From Filosporella fistucella (Eukaryota > Ascomycota > Leotiomycetes > Helotiales), in assembly GCA_030077755.1 (NCBI GenBank), contig JAQJZZ010000008.1, forward strand, positions 2,666,001-2,730,000: DNA of 64,000 bases. The letters run 5' to 3'. A program made the position numbers and the translations under genes. The notes under the pieces were generated by a model that ran no database searches, was not told where the DNA came from, and worked only from the letters and a program-made list of their open reading frames with translations. Positions 32,815-44,299 of the stretch are shown here, one piece after another; within the stretch, counting starts at the first letter, position 1, and each line of letters opens with the position of its first letter.

Positions 32815-35036
32815 CTACGAATCCTTCCGATAGAACGCCATCCACCTTCTACAAAACGATGACTTGGCACTGCTAGTTACTCTTTCATCCTCGACTCGAC
32901 TCGGAACCTCAACTTTCTCTCCATCAAGTCCAGTATTTGTAACAGCATTTTGCTGCTCACCTAAGTAGAAGTCCGGCATGAAGAGTGTGGCTATCAGAGG
33001 AATTGCAGCTACGACCAGGGCTGTAATAGCGATACAACCATTCACGTAGGAATAGGCTCTGATCGCACCCTGCCTGACGGGGTCATCAAATGCATACCCA
33101 GTACGTAGCTTTTTAATGTTGCCATACAACGTTTTGATCGTTTTCTCACTGACGCCGGGCATCTCCATATGCCTCCGGTCCAACATTTTATTGGTCTAGA
33201 TAGCAGAGGACACCGCTGATCCGATGGAAGAGCCCAACGTTGACCAGAGTGATAGAATGGCGATAATAGAGGCCATTTCTGCAGGTGGTACTGATGCTTG
33301 GCTGCCCACTCGTGCACCGACGACGTTGAAGGAGCCCAGGCAGAAAATGAGTTGTGCCAATACAAGACGAGCGGTATCCTGAACCATGAGACCACTATGA
33401 GCATATTAAGCAACACCACCTTTTTTAAATGAAAGCAAATATCAATATTCGATCCTGAGCACATTACAAAAAAACAGTTTATGGCGACAGGGTTGAGATC
33501 AAAGTTACTGACCTGGGTGTCACAAGTATGCCGTATCCAAGCAGACATGCCCCGGTACCAAAATGCATCATAGTCTTGTGGCGATGAGTATATCACTGTA
33601 TGAGACCGACAACGGGACCCATAAGACTAAGGCCCATGGTGGTAATACCCAAAATATCGTCCATTCGTAAGTTGTCCAATCTTTGATGATGTATATATAC
33701 GAGGAATAGTAAATGTTGCGAATGGTCGAGGCTGTTTGGTTACAAGTATAAATAGTGACAGCGGCAAGGAACGTGCGATTTTTGAGAATGCGTTTGGTCA
33801 TGAGCGGCTTCGGGGCGAAGTAGATCTCGAAAAGGACAAACACAACGAGTAAGACAAAGCCGATGACGATCATTGAAATCATTCTTGCGTCTGCCCAGCC
33901 ATCTGCGGTCTCCTTCGCAAGAGTGAATGGCAGTAGGATGAGGGAGAAGGATGTGCCGAGGATTACAAGACCAATGACTGCAAAGAAACAAGAGGTCAGT
34001 ACAACTCGCTGAGCGATGATTGTACAGTGCCACCTCACGGTGGCAGTAGAGCTTATAGACGAGGGGAAACGTTCAAATGAGAAATGAAATCGGAGGAAAC
34101 CTAGTGTCGATATCGATTAAGCCTTCGTATAGGAGTTTACTCCAGTATCCGAGGCCACGAGTAGTTTCTTCGTCTGCCCCAATTCTCACCCGCTTAGAAG
34201 TTGCCATCGTGACCATACCCAACCTCTCACCCCTTTGCTGCATATAATATAGTGTAATGATGGCCGGGATAAGCAACACTGGGACGAGAATGGCGAACAT
34301 GCCCAGACCCCAGCGCCAGTTGTCAACAAATCCCTCAGCGATGAACCCGTTGATGGGAACTTTGACAACGAAAGGGATTGATAGGGCAGCACCAAAGAAA
34401 CCACGCCACTGCAATGGTGTCAAGTCACCAACGATGATATCGCTTAACAAGTCGAGTCCAGACTTGCCGACGGAAGTGAAGCATATGTCTACTGTATAAG
34501 TTGCAAAAGTGCACGAGCTTGCTGCCACAACAAAGCCCGCAATATATAAGACGAAGATGACAACATACGTGGTAGGACGCGAGGTAATATCTGCCAGCTT
34601 ACCGATAAAAGGTTTGCTGATGACGCGGACTATCTGGCTGGCAGTGCTCACAGCGGCGAGCGAACTATGCTGCCCGAAAGTTGAGCTAGCCATAGTAGTG
34701 AATATTGAAGTCGTAATCCCCTGGTCGAGAGCATAGGCAAACATTGTCAATCCAATAGAGACCCCCAGAAGCCAGAGTAAAACTTTGCCGGATTTGGCCG
34801 ACTGGTAGAGAACCTTGTTGAAGGCTTAGACTTTACTGACAACAATCTCTGCATGACCTTCGCTGTTGGCCAGTGCATCTGATTTTGAGACGATATTGAT
34901 AGACTCGTAGGTCTTGAATTTGTTAGTCTTTGCAACCCCATCTTTGGCTTGACATTACCTTAGAAGAAGTCGACGGTCTTGCTTGACCCCCAATTGTTGA
35001 TTGACCAGGGCCTTGAGCTCCCACCAGTGCTGACAT
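32815..35036 (-). pseudogene. Siderophore-transporter-like MFS gene, inactivated
   Basis: The coding remains cover a fungal MFS transporter of the siderophore-iron class: NKVLYQSAKSGKVLLWLLGV, MFAYALDQGITTSIFTTMAS, SKPFIGKLADITSRPTTYV, GDLTPLQWRGFFGA, NVVGARVGSQASVP and a C-terminal YLGEQQNAVTNTGLDGEKVE. Such proteins import ferric siderophores with protons at the plasma membrane. Defects in frame: TAA at 34826-34828 (before AFNKVLYQ), TGA at 33593-33595 (before YTHRHKTM, where relatives have Arg), TAG at 33196-33198 (before TNKML, where relatives have Trp), plus a one-base loss in the T-run at 33651-33654 on this strand and a frame change near the N-terminus. Apparent intron sites remain. 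The stops fit single C-to-T or G-to-A changes. Almost certainly non-functional. Confidence 0.75.
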
Positions 35037-38000
35037 CCTGGCTATTGACGCGCTTGTAGTATAAGTGATGACTTTTCCTATAGTGGTGGAGAGATGCCAG
35101 AATTATTGAAAGAAAGTCAATTATCTCAACGGCGGAATGTACATGAGAGTTTTCAAAGACTGCGCCATTTCTCCGGGTGACTGCTTACAGTATCCATAAG
35201 TCTAAACCACTTGGCCTAGAGATTATAGGTTCAAATAAGGTGTACGAATTATAGTTTGCGCCATTGACCACTAATGCGTGCTGATCAAAAGATAAGGTGG
35301 GATTCCTGGGCAGACTTTTCCACTAGAAGACGCTACCTGCTTGGCATTTGTTATCAGATCATCAGATGAAGACCTCCACCGCGACCTCAACTTGCACGAA
35401 AATTATTTCCCTAGTTGACAGAAGATCGATATGCCCTTGTGAAACACAAACGTCGGCTCTGAGCCCATGACTCAAGAAGGTGCTCTGAAGGAAAGCTCAC
35501 TGTCAAGCGAGCAAGAATGGGGTTCAATACGGAAGAAACAATGGGAGACTCTATCAGCATCGAGCTCCCCAAGAAACCATGTGTGTTTAAGATCCTTCTA
35601 GTACACGTAGATTAACAAGCCACGAGACGAACATCGAGGAGAGGACCTTTCATTATGTTACGTGACCTGAAGACCGTTTCGTCTGAAGCGCAAGGGCGTC
35701 TACATGCCACTACTTTAGTTGTTACTGCGTCACCATACCACAAGTGAAAGAGGCTATACATGAACTCTCAAGATTGATATGCCTTATATGAAATTTCCGG
35801 GCCTTCTCGGTCCGAAATCACAGCCAACAAGAGTAAAAGTCTGGCTCCGACCTGGGTTCTGTCCCGGTATTCTTCGAATTGCACCGTCTGCTGTCGGATT
35901 TGCGAAGACACTGGCACTAAATAATTCAAAAATATTTGCTGATAAACACTAGGATGTTCTCGACATTGGAATGTGACTCTGAGACTCCACGCATTATGAT
36001 CAAAGACTTCTTGAACGTGAATCGAAGAAACATCTACTGGTTGCTCACAAGTTCAGATGAAACGCTGCGCTGAATACTATATATGGCTGTAGAGGGTAAT
36101 CTATGAAATGAGGAAGTTATAACAGCTGGCAAAGAAGCAGACACGGATAGTGGGCGCTATTTGGCGATCATTGAATGAGAAATCTTACCCCGAGGAGGGA
36201 ACGCGAATTGCTGCCCTATGCATAAACAGGCAATAATCAGCTTAGAAATTGAGAGTAGTCCCTGCCTCTCTTAATCATGTGAGTAGCGCAGCTACGTCGC
36301 TTGAAAAATCGGTGGGGATAGCAATAAGGATGCCCCCCACATAGCTGGAGCTTTTCTGTGACAGTGTCCGAACAACACCGCAAACAACTCGACTCGTCGA
36401 AAGAGCTTCACATGAGCGAAGGCATGAATTGAAGCGGCCATCTTCTTCAGCGTCTCCGTGCCTGAACATGACTTTAGCGACGGAGCAGTAAGTGTTACCG
36501 AGCGCAACGCCTATGGTGAGTCCAATCCTTCCACATCAACGCCGCTGGAGATGCCTACACCATATTTTTGCTGTAGCAGTCAACTGGGAGAGGGATCCTT
36601 GGTACTTTGCAAGTATACCGACGATATCTGACTGCAGATTTGGTCGTCGATCGTTGACTCAACCACAGCAAATTTTGCCTTCTCAAGGCTAGAGAAACCT
36701 GGAAAGAGACATACAGCACAACAAACAGAGCTCTTGCTAGTGTCTTGGTTCAATACCAGAGAAAATCATCGCTTTCTGGCATGGGTTCTGGATTACTCGG
36801 CTCGTCGATGCCGAAGGCGCCGCTGTTGCGGAAGACAAAATATATGTCCCCTGCCTGGAATTCTGGAGCACATTCGTTGAAAAAATGGTCGATGATTTCG
36901 ATAGCGAGAGACGGGTTAGAGGCGTTCTGCCATGATTCAGCAAATGCTGGTAGCTGGAGTCATTGGCCCAGACAAGAAGCTTGCCAGCGTTACTCGTGAG
37001 GGACTGAGCTTGGAGATTGCTTCGGACAAGGAGAGTTTGTAGTGGTGTATTCAATTTTAGTGTCCAGTAGAGCAGCCTTAACTGCAGCATCCTGCATAGA
37101 ATCGTTCCAGGCGCGACAATCTGATCTTGTTGGACTCAAAAATAGCGTCTGTCAGAAATTGGAGAAGAAATTGGTTCTTTAGTACAATGAAACGGCAACG
37201 AACCCGGAAGAAGATCCAAATAGCGCAGCAAAATGCACTCTCCACCAAGCGGCTACGACTCTGCGTATATTTGCAGATATTGCAGAATTTTCAGTAAAAT
37301 TGTGGGCATCTGAGAAGAGGCAAAAATAATTACGCGCTAATCAGGCACCTTCTATTGAAGCAGCTTGAAAACTGCTTCATTAGGGTTGAACAAAGTATTT
37401 CCCCATTGGACGTCTGAATGCTCGCTGGCTCTAGGTATGCTTTGATCCTGTGCCTGGCAAGGCATTGAGCCCAAAGCAGCGAACTTGTAAAAACCGTTTG
37501 TCGCTCTTGCCTCCCCTCCCTCCCGCACTCAAAAGGTCCTCAGCAACATGTTCGAATCCTCAACGCCACGCATCCACATACTTGCAAAAGTCTCCTACCT
37601 CTGGTTGATGACATTGAACTGGCAACGATGATCTGATCCATGGTGATGATAGTAAATTTTGCCCTTTTTCTTTTCTCGTGAGCGCTCGAAAATGAAATCT
37701 CAGACTCAGCCTCCGTCCCAGTCACACTACATTCTCGACCTCGCCCCTTCATCACGTTTTAACCCATCACCAAACTGGTAAGAGCGATTAAGAGGATTAA
37801 TTGATGTCTCGAACGAGAGTTTTAAGCAAAAGAACGATGTCACTTGGCCGAAGTTGAGCGCCATTGATGGTAACTTTGAGCGCATGTGCATCACAAGCAT
37901 CTATATCCAGACACCGCACTATCCCTTGAACACCTCCAGATGGCATTTTGTCTATCTGCGAAAAATCCTCCTTCTATAGGAAAAGTTCGCATCCGCAGGC

Positions 38001-38582
38001 ATTACCAAGATAGTGACCCCAAGTCACTTTCGAAATGACTGGCGAGGTGAGAGAGTTTTAATGTTGTCAGACTGTCGGTTGTCTGTTGGAGACAGAAGCT
38101 ATACCTGGTCAGACAATCATTGGAAATGAAAGTTGAAGTATGATCACTATAGTATGAATATGGCTCTTCTAATCGTGAGAAAGAACCCGAAGATAGTGAT
38201 ATTGGTCGTCATCGGAATGCAGCTGGTACGAGATATTCGGTCGTACTCAAAAAGAATTGATGTGTGTCAGTAGTGATTCACCCGCTGGAAGCCGTCATTT
38301 GCCACAGCTTGGCACCAGTCTCCATCAGCTGGTCACTAATCACACACCAGCGGAAAGGTTCTTTTCTGGCAGCGCAACTTTCCGCTCTCACTGATGAGCT
38401 GCAACCATGCGGAGTAACTCAGTGTGGGGTACAAACCTTCCCCATTCCTCGCTGATCACAAGCATCACATCAAATGCACGGCAGCTTCGGATTCACTTCG
38501 ACAAGGATCGAAGTTTATTATAATACTCACCATCTCCCTCTAAGCTAATATTGCCTGGCGGAGCAATAGCAGTTCAATCAAA
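35037..38582. other. 3.5 kb almost gene-free, with one coding-like relic
   Basis: No complete gene. On the minus strand, a short open stretch from about 36951 to 36748 reads like protein (SLAIEIIDHFFNECAPEF, GDIYFVFRNSGAFG) and ends in TGA, but neither neighbour frame extends it. It is likely a relic of an unrecognised gene. The segment before 38583 holds the homogentisate dioxygenase promoter. Confidence 0.35.
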
Positions 38583-40093
38583 ATGCCAGTCACAAAGTTC
38601 AGCACCCCTGAGAAATACAAATACCAGAATGGCTTTGGGTCCTATCATGAGTATGGCAGCTTTCGAATATTCGTAAATATCTCTAACATTGTGGCAGATC
38701 CGAAGCCGTTGCAGGTGCTCTACCTGTAGGAGCCAACTCTCCCCAAAAACCTCCTTACGGTCTGTACGCAGAAAAGCTCTCCGGCACTGCATTCACAGCT
38801 CCACGACACGAGAACCAACAATCATGGCTCTATCGAATTCTTCCCGCGGCTGCACATACTCCTTTCGAAGCCCGAGAAGCATCTACCTATAATACAAATC
38901 CGGAAGGGCACAAATTACATCAGATCCCGAATCAATTGCGGTGGGACCCATTCGATTTGGACGAGACAGTGGATTGGGTACACAGTTTGAAATTGGTGGC
39001 AGGGGCTGGAGATCCTACCATGAAATCAGGAATTGGAATCTTCATATTTGCAGCTGGAAAGCCAATGAGCAAAAATGAAGCCTTCTATTCTGCGGATGGA
39101 GATTTCTTGATTGTACTGCAACATGGAGTACTGGATATCCAGACAGAGCTCGGCAGGATTCTTGTGCGACCGAACGAGATCTGTGTAATCCCACGGGGTG
39201 TTCGATACAGAGTAGAGCTCCCAGAAGGTCCGGTAAGAGGATACATTCTAGAACTATACACTGGACATTTCCAACTCCCAGAATTGGGACCAATTGGGTC
39301 TAATTGCCTGGCAAATGCCCGAGATTTTCAAGCTCCAGTAGCCAGTTTCGATGAGGATACCGAGGGTACGTATACGGTTCTTTCTAAGTTCAACGGGCAT
39401 CTTTTTGCTGCCACACAAACCCACACACCCTTCGACGTCGTAGCCTGGCACGGCCTCTACTACCCCTACAAATACGATCTTGGTCGATTTTCAGTAATTG
39501 GCTCCATTTCCTTCGATCACCCCGACCCAAGTATCTTCACTGTTCTCACAGCTCCATCCGACCATGTCGGTACTGCGATCGCAGACTTTGTCATATTCCC
39601 TCCTCGCTGGCTAGTAGGAGAGGATACCTTCCGGCCGCCATGGTATCATCGAAACACCATGTCTGAGTTTATGGGTCTGATAGGTGGTGAATATGATGCG
39701 AAAACGGGAGGTGGTTTCCAGCCTGCAGGGGCAAGTCTGCATAACATAATGTCTGCTCACGGACCTGACTCAGGTACACATGAGAAAGCATCAAATGCTC
39801 CGCTCAAGCCAGCGAAAGTAGGAGAAGGTAGTATGGCGTTTATGTTTGAGAGTTGTCTTATGATTGGCGTTACAGAATGGGGATTAAAGAAGTGTAAGAA
39901 GGTCCAGGAAGATTATAATGAGGAGAGTTGGACGCCGTTGAAGTCGCATTTCAAAATCCCGGAGGGCGTGAAGAGGAATAGCCATCTAGCTGAAGGGGAG
40001 ACGGGGAAGGGAGCTATTGATTTTGGAAAGAGTGTGAATGATAAAGAAGCAAAAGGAGAAGTAAAGGAGGGACAATTACCACATTATAGCTAA
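38583..40093 (+). CDS. hmgA: Homogentisate 1,2-dioxygenase
   Basis: Exon 1 38583-38650 and exon 2 38698-40093, with a 47-nt intron, give 487 aa. The enzyme opens the ring of homogentisate with O2 to form maleylacetoacetate, the third step after phenylalanine/tyrosine conversion; it is cytosolic and uses Fe(II). The start ([20 protein letters not shown]) and the central cupin fold are classical. The iron ligands His340 and Glu346 (in YHRNTMSEF) and His377 (in HGPD) are all present, and the length is normal. The C-terminal 40 residues are a Lys/Glu/Gly-rich extension. In many fungi fahA and maiA lie next to it; they are not in this window. Confidence 0.95.
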
Positions 40094-41376
40094 AGGAATT
40101 TCTGATGAATGAATAGCTTGTAAGCGTAATTTGAAATTATTTTCCTCGATTTGATGACGCGAGTAGCCCCTCATCTTTAAGTCTTGGTGCCCAAATACCG
40201 AAAGCTATACACAACGAATACCACAGGGATATTCATAAATTCGCGGTACTTACTACTTGATAGTCACATGTTATTATCAGAACTGACGTTTCAGAGATGG
40301 ACCAAAGTTATCAACCTTCTACATGCAGGCTTATCTCCCGATGAAATGAGGTTGTGTCTGGGAGGTGTGATAGTTAATCTAAATTTATGTAGTGGTGATG
40401 GTGAATGTCACTTTGATCATCCACCGAAGGTTGCACACCATCTCTGCTTTGACTTATAATCTAACCCAACCAGACAGCCTCTTCACGAACAGGAAACATT
40501 CTCCTGGTGAAGTCTTCGCGAGAATGAGGCCTTGATGCAGACACGTGACGCAACAAATGTGCAATTGAATAACCTGCAACTCCTCGACATGTACTTTAAG
40601 GGTTGCGACTTTAGCCACAAATGAAGCAATAAAGCCTCAGACTTACTCCTATTTTATCTCATCCTGCAATCCTGTGCGGTAGTGAGCATCTGGGCATACT
40701 TTGCACTTGCCGGCTAATCACGTCTTTCTCAGTAACACCAATTGGTGCGAAACATTAAGCTGTAAGCCTTAGGAAGCTTATCGTAATCCCACTTCAGCTC
40801 CAGCTTGGAACAAAAGTAATACTGTACATGCAATGTGATACAAGATACAGACTGGCGGATGGTTATCGTGATATCGACATGACATTACTAATGACTTGCC
40901 TCCGGCATGGGGATATGGCTGAGGAGAAAAGGCCGATAGATAGCAAATATATTGCCGAACTCGATAAGAAATTTTTGAAGGCTTGAAGTTTGATAAATGG
41001 CTCGTGAAGGGCCTCATATTCAATTGTAGTCGAATGACCTGAAAATTACTGTTCTCAGCTTGCACACCAAGCAAAATACCGCAATCGGAAGACAGCTTCT
41101 CCCACCCCAAATTCTCTCGCATCTTCGGCAGAAATTCTAAGAAGACACTTGAACTGCGAGTAGAGAATATCAAATTGCAATCCGATTAATCAACCCATCT
41201 TTGATACCTCAATTGAAAACGGGCTTCTCAACGCAGCTCCAGCAAGAAAACCCCACCCCGGCCCTTCGGCTACGCTAAACCCCAAGCGATCTCAAACAGA
41301 CCTCACCTCAACCTCAGCATCACCACCATCAAGCATATCGCATCAACCTCTCCTCACGCAACGCTCTACCCCCAAA
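40094..41376. other. Intergenic, nothing recognised
   Basis: No supported gene. The last 200 bp, rich in C and short pyrimidine runs, look like the promoter and leader of the complex I subunit. Confidence 0.3.
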
Positions 41377-41915
41377 ATGCCTCCAACACGTCTCCTCTCC
41401 ACGCTGCGTACTCTACCTCGCTCCTCTGCTCCATCTCTGACGACGAATGCGCGCCTCTTCTCTTCCTCGCAAGCAAGCAAAGCAGCCGACCATGCGCACG
41501 AAGACCATTATGATCCCCCTTCCGGATGGCTGTGGGGTATCAAACCGGGCGAGAAGCCGGAGAAAGAGGGATGGGAGAATATTTTCATATACGGCTTCTT
41601 GGGCAGTTTGGCGTTGACTGTGGTGGCATATTCCTTTAAGCCGGATACATCGTGAGTTTTTCTCTCTTTCTGTGTTGTCCGGGCTTGTAGGGTGATAGGA
41701 TAGGAGGATGGAATGGGGTGGATATGAATTCATTGAATTGGAAGAAATGGGGGGAATGAGCTGAAAGAATGGAAGACGACCGAGATGTGGAGTGGGGTTG
41801 AGTTGGAAGAGTCATGCTAATACCCCGTCTTAGGATACAAACCTGGGCTCTAGAAGAAGCACGTCGGAGGTTAGAAGTTGAAGGGATTTTGAAGGAGCCA
41901 GAGGACAAGTCATAA
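41377..41915 (+). CDS. Mitochondrial complex I ESSS subunit (NDUFB11 type)
   Basis: Exon 1 41377-41651 and exon 2 41834-41915, over a GTGAGT..CTTAG intron of 182 nt, give 118 aa. The N-terminus (MPPTRLLSTLRTLPRSS) is a mitochondrial presequence rich in Arg and Ser. The conserved core PPSGWLWGIKPGEKPEKEGW is followed by one membrane helix (IYGFLGSLALTVVAYSF) and the family end KPDTSIQTWALEEARRRLE. This is an accessory subunit of the membrane arm of NADH:ubiquinone oxidoreductase in the inner membrane. It is convergent with the aminotransferase. Intact. Confidence 0.92.
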
Positions 41916-42493
41916 GTGTCGTTACGGATCATCTTTGGTCACGGTGCCATGCGGTGGGATAAATGGGATGGGAGGGGTGTACATACGCTTTGTGATTGAG
42001 GACTACTGAGAAGTGGCAAGACGATAGATCTTGGGTCGTTAGTTGGTGGATTGAGTTATCAATGCATGGATGCTTCATTTAATGATTTGATTCTGATATG
42101 AGATGGGTTTTGATGTGCAAAGGCATGAATTGGTATCACGGCAGGCTCTGGCAAGGTATGAGCCAACATGCGACCAACAGAGATGCGCAGTTCTTGGGGA
42201 GAGGATCAACTCGTGAAATCAGGTTGTCCAATTCACTCTCCACTGTCCAAACCCCTTCTCAGCCTCCAGCTGAAAATACAACCAATACATCAACATCCGC
42301 CGTAGTCTTGGCATGCAGACACATCCCTGAGCATCACCACTGCCACCACGACTCACGATCCAGCTCTCAACCCCTGCCTTGTAATGCGATTTGCAACAAA
42401 GCAGTCAACTTTTTATTCGATAGGAAAAAAGCAATCGCTCGCTGGAAAAAATCTACTGATCTATCTTGATCCATCGTACAAAATTTGGCTTGC
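41916..42493. other. Intergenic between convergent genes
   Basis: 3' flanks only; no gene or repeat recognised. Confidence 0.3.
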
Positions 42494-43770
42494 CTATTGC
42501 GGTACCACATAACTCCATTCATGTTCCTCGTCCCCGTATTGCCTGGCCTCAATCCAGTCCTTCATTTTTTGTGCAATAGGTCCGGCTTCTTGATCTGGTC
42601 TTAGACCGCATTCTACCAATTTGCCTTTCCAGCTGATATTGCGAACTGGAGACACAACTGCTGCAGTTCCTGCCCCGAATGCCTCTAGCATTCTTCCCTC
42701 GTTGGCGGCCTCAGCCAGCTCTCCCATGGTGTATTTCCTCTCCGAAATAATCCATCCCTCTGGTGCCAACTTCTCTCTTGCAAGTGACAATACAGAGTCT
42801 CTTGTAACACCCTCCAAGATCGTACCATCAAGAGGAGCAGTAATAAGCTCGTTCTGGCCTGTCTCCTTGTTCTTGATAGCAGCAAACATGTTCATCGTTC
42901 CCACCTCGGTGACAAATTCCTCATCTCCAAACAACCACAGATTTTGGTGGAATCCACGCTTTGCGGCCTCTAGTTGAGGAACGATGCAAGGCGCATAATT
43001 AGCACCAAGCTTTTTGTCACCGACTCCTCCAGGCCAAGCTCGAACAGCATAATCTGTCGCCTCCAACGAAACAGCTTTAAATCCAGTTGGATAGTATGGC
43101 CCTACAGGAGACGCAATGACATAGAGTAACGCGCTTCCAGGTGGTCCAACGCCCAATGTCCGCTGTGTACCGATCATTGTAGGTCTCAAGTACAATGAAT
43201 AACCTCTCGCACTTGGAATGAATCTCTCCTCCATAGCGGCGAACTTTGAGATCAATTGAATCATAGCCGATTGATCAAATGTAGGCAACGCAATACGGGC
43301 AGATGATTTGTTCATGCGCTCCATATTCTTGGTGGGTCTGAACAATCTTACTTGCCCCTTGCTATCTTTGTATGCCTTCATTCCCTCAAAACATTCGAAT
43401 GCATAGTGGAATACACAGGAAGCGGGATCGAGCGAGAGGTTTTGATATGGTGTAATGCGTGCTGGGAGCCATCCGTCTGAGGCAGTCCATTCAAGGGAGA
43501 GCATGTGGTCTAGCAATGTTAGTATAGTCGAGGGGCGAAAGTGGGAAACATACCGGTGAAGGTACGACCGAAAACCAACTCATTGGGAGGGACGAGTTCT
43601 TTCGGGGTAGAGGTTTTGGTAATAGATAGCTTCGAAGGATCTATATCTTGGAGTTTGATTGTAGATGCGGATTCAACTTTGATGCTGTAACCTCTTGATT
43701 GTACTGCAGCTATCAGCCTGGAGGGCGATTGCTTGAACAGCAAACTGGCAGGACGCAATTGACGAAGCAT
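42494..43770 (-). CDS. Mitochondrial branched-chain amino acid aminotransferase
   Basis: Exon 1 43770-43554 and exon 2 43509-42494 give 410 aa. The PLP enzyme exchanges amino groups between Leu, Ile or Val and 2-oxoglutarate, the last step of their synthesis and the first of their breakdown. The N-terminus (MLRQLRPASLLFKQSPSRL) is a matrix-targeting presequence. The class IV aminotransferase body shows FHYAFECFEGMKAYK, the Schiff-base lysine (about residue 239) in GVGDKKLGANYAP, and DGTILEGVTRDSVL for phosphate binding. The ending is typical. The yeast counterpart is BAT1; filamentous fungi often have several copies, so I give no symbol. Divergent from the SCYL2-like gene. Confidence 0.95.
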
Positions 43771-44299
43771 CTTGGCGGTAATTGACTTCTGAATGCAACC
43801 AGAGAAGCAGAATAGAGTCCCAGGACCCTTCTTTTATGCTTCAGCGGTTTGCGTCGGGTGTTCAAGGTCAATTGAGTCAGATCGTGGGAATATTTATTTT
43901 GGTCTTCTCCGGTCTCCTAAAATCGGAGCTTCCACGCATCGCACCGCATGCCAAGCCAGTTCGCGCCCTGACACTGACTGACGGGAGAAATTTTGTGAGC
44001 CTCGTCGGAAAGGCCACTCACATCAGGGGCCAGACTACCTCTTACAGCTGACGAGGCTCGAGAACTTTATTGGAGTAATACTTACATTTTTACAATTTTT
44101 GCTGTCTACACTTTGCATATTTCTGCGAGGAAGTAGACTTCTCTTTGTATCTGCAAGTACGTGCGAGACCCGCCTTCGTCAACATTCTGCGAGACAATCG
44201 TGGCATCTTATCAGGAGCTTCAATGCACCGCTAAGCACACGACATCCAACGAGGCTGTACGACAGCAACAGCTCTGCGGAGCTGCGATTGAAGTAAAAG
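43771..44299. promoter_or_regulatory. Divergent promoter region, aminotransferase and SCYL2-like gene
   Basis: 529 bp between two divergent start codons; it must hold both promoters. No single clear element identified. Confidence 0.4.
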
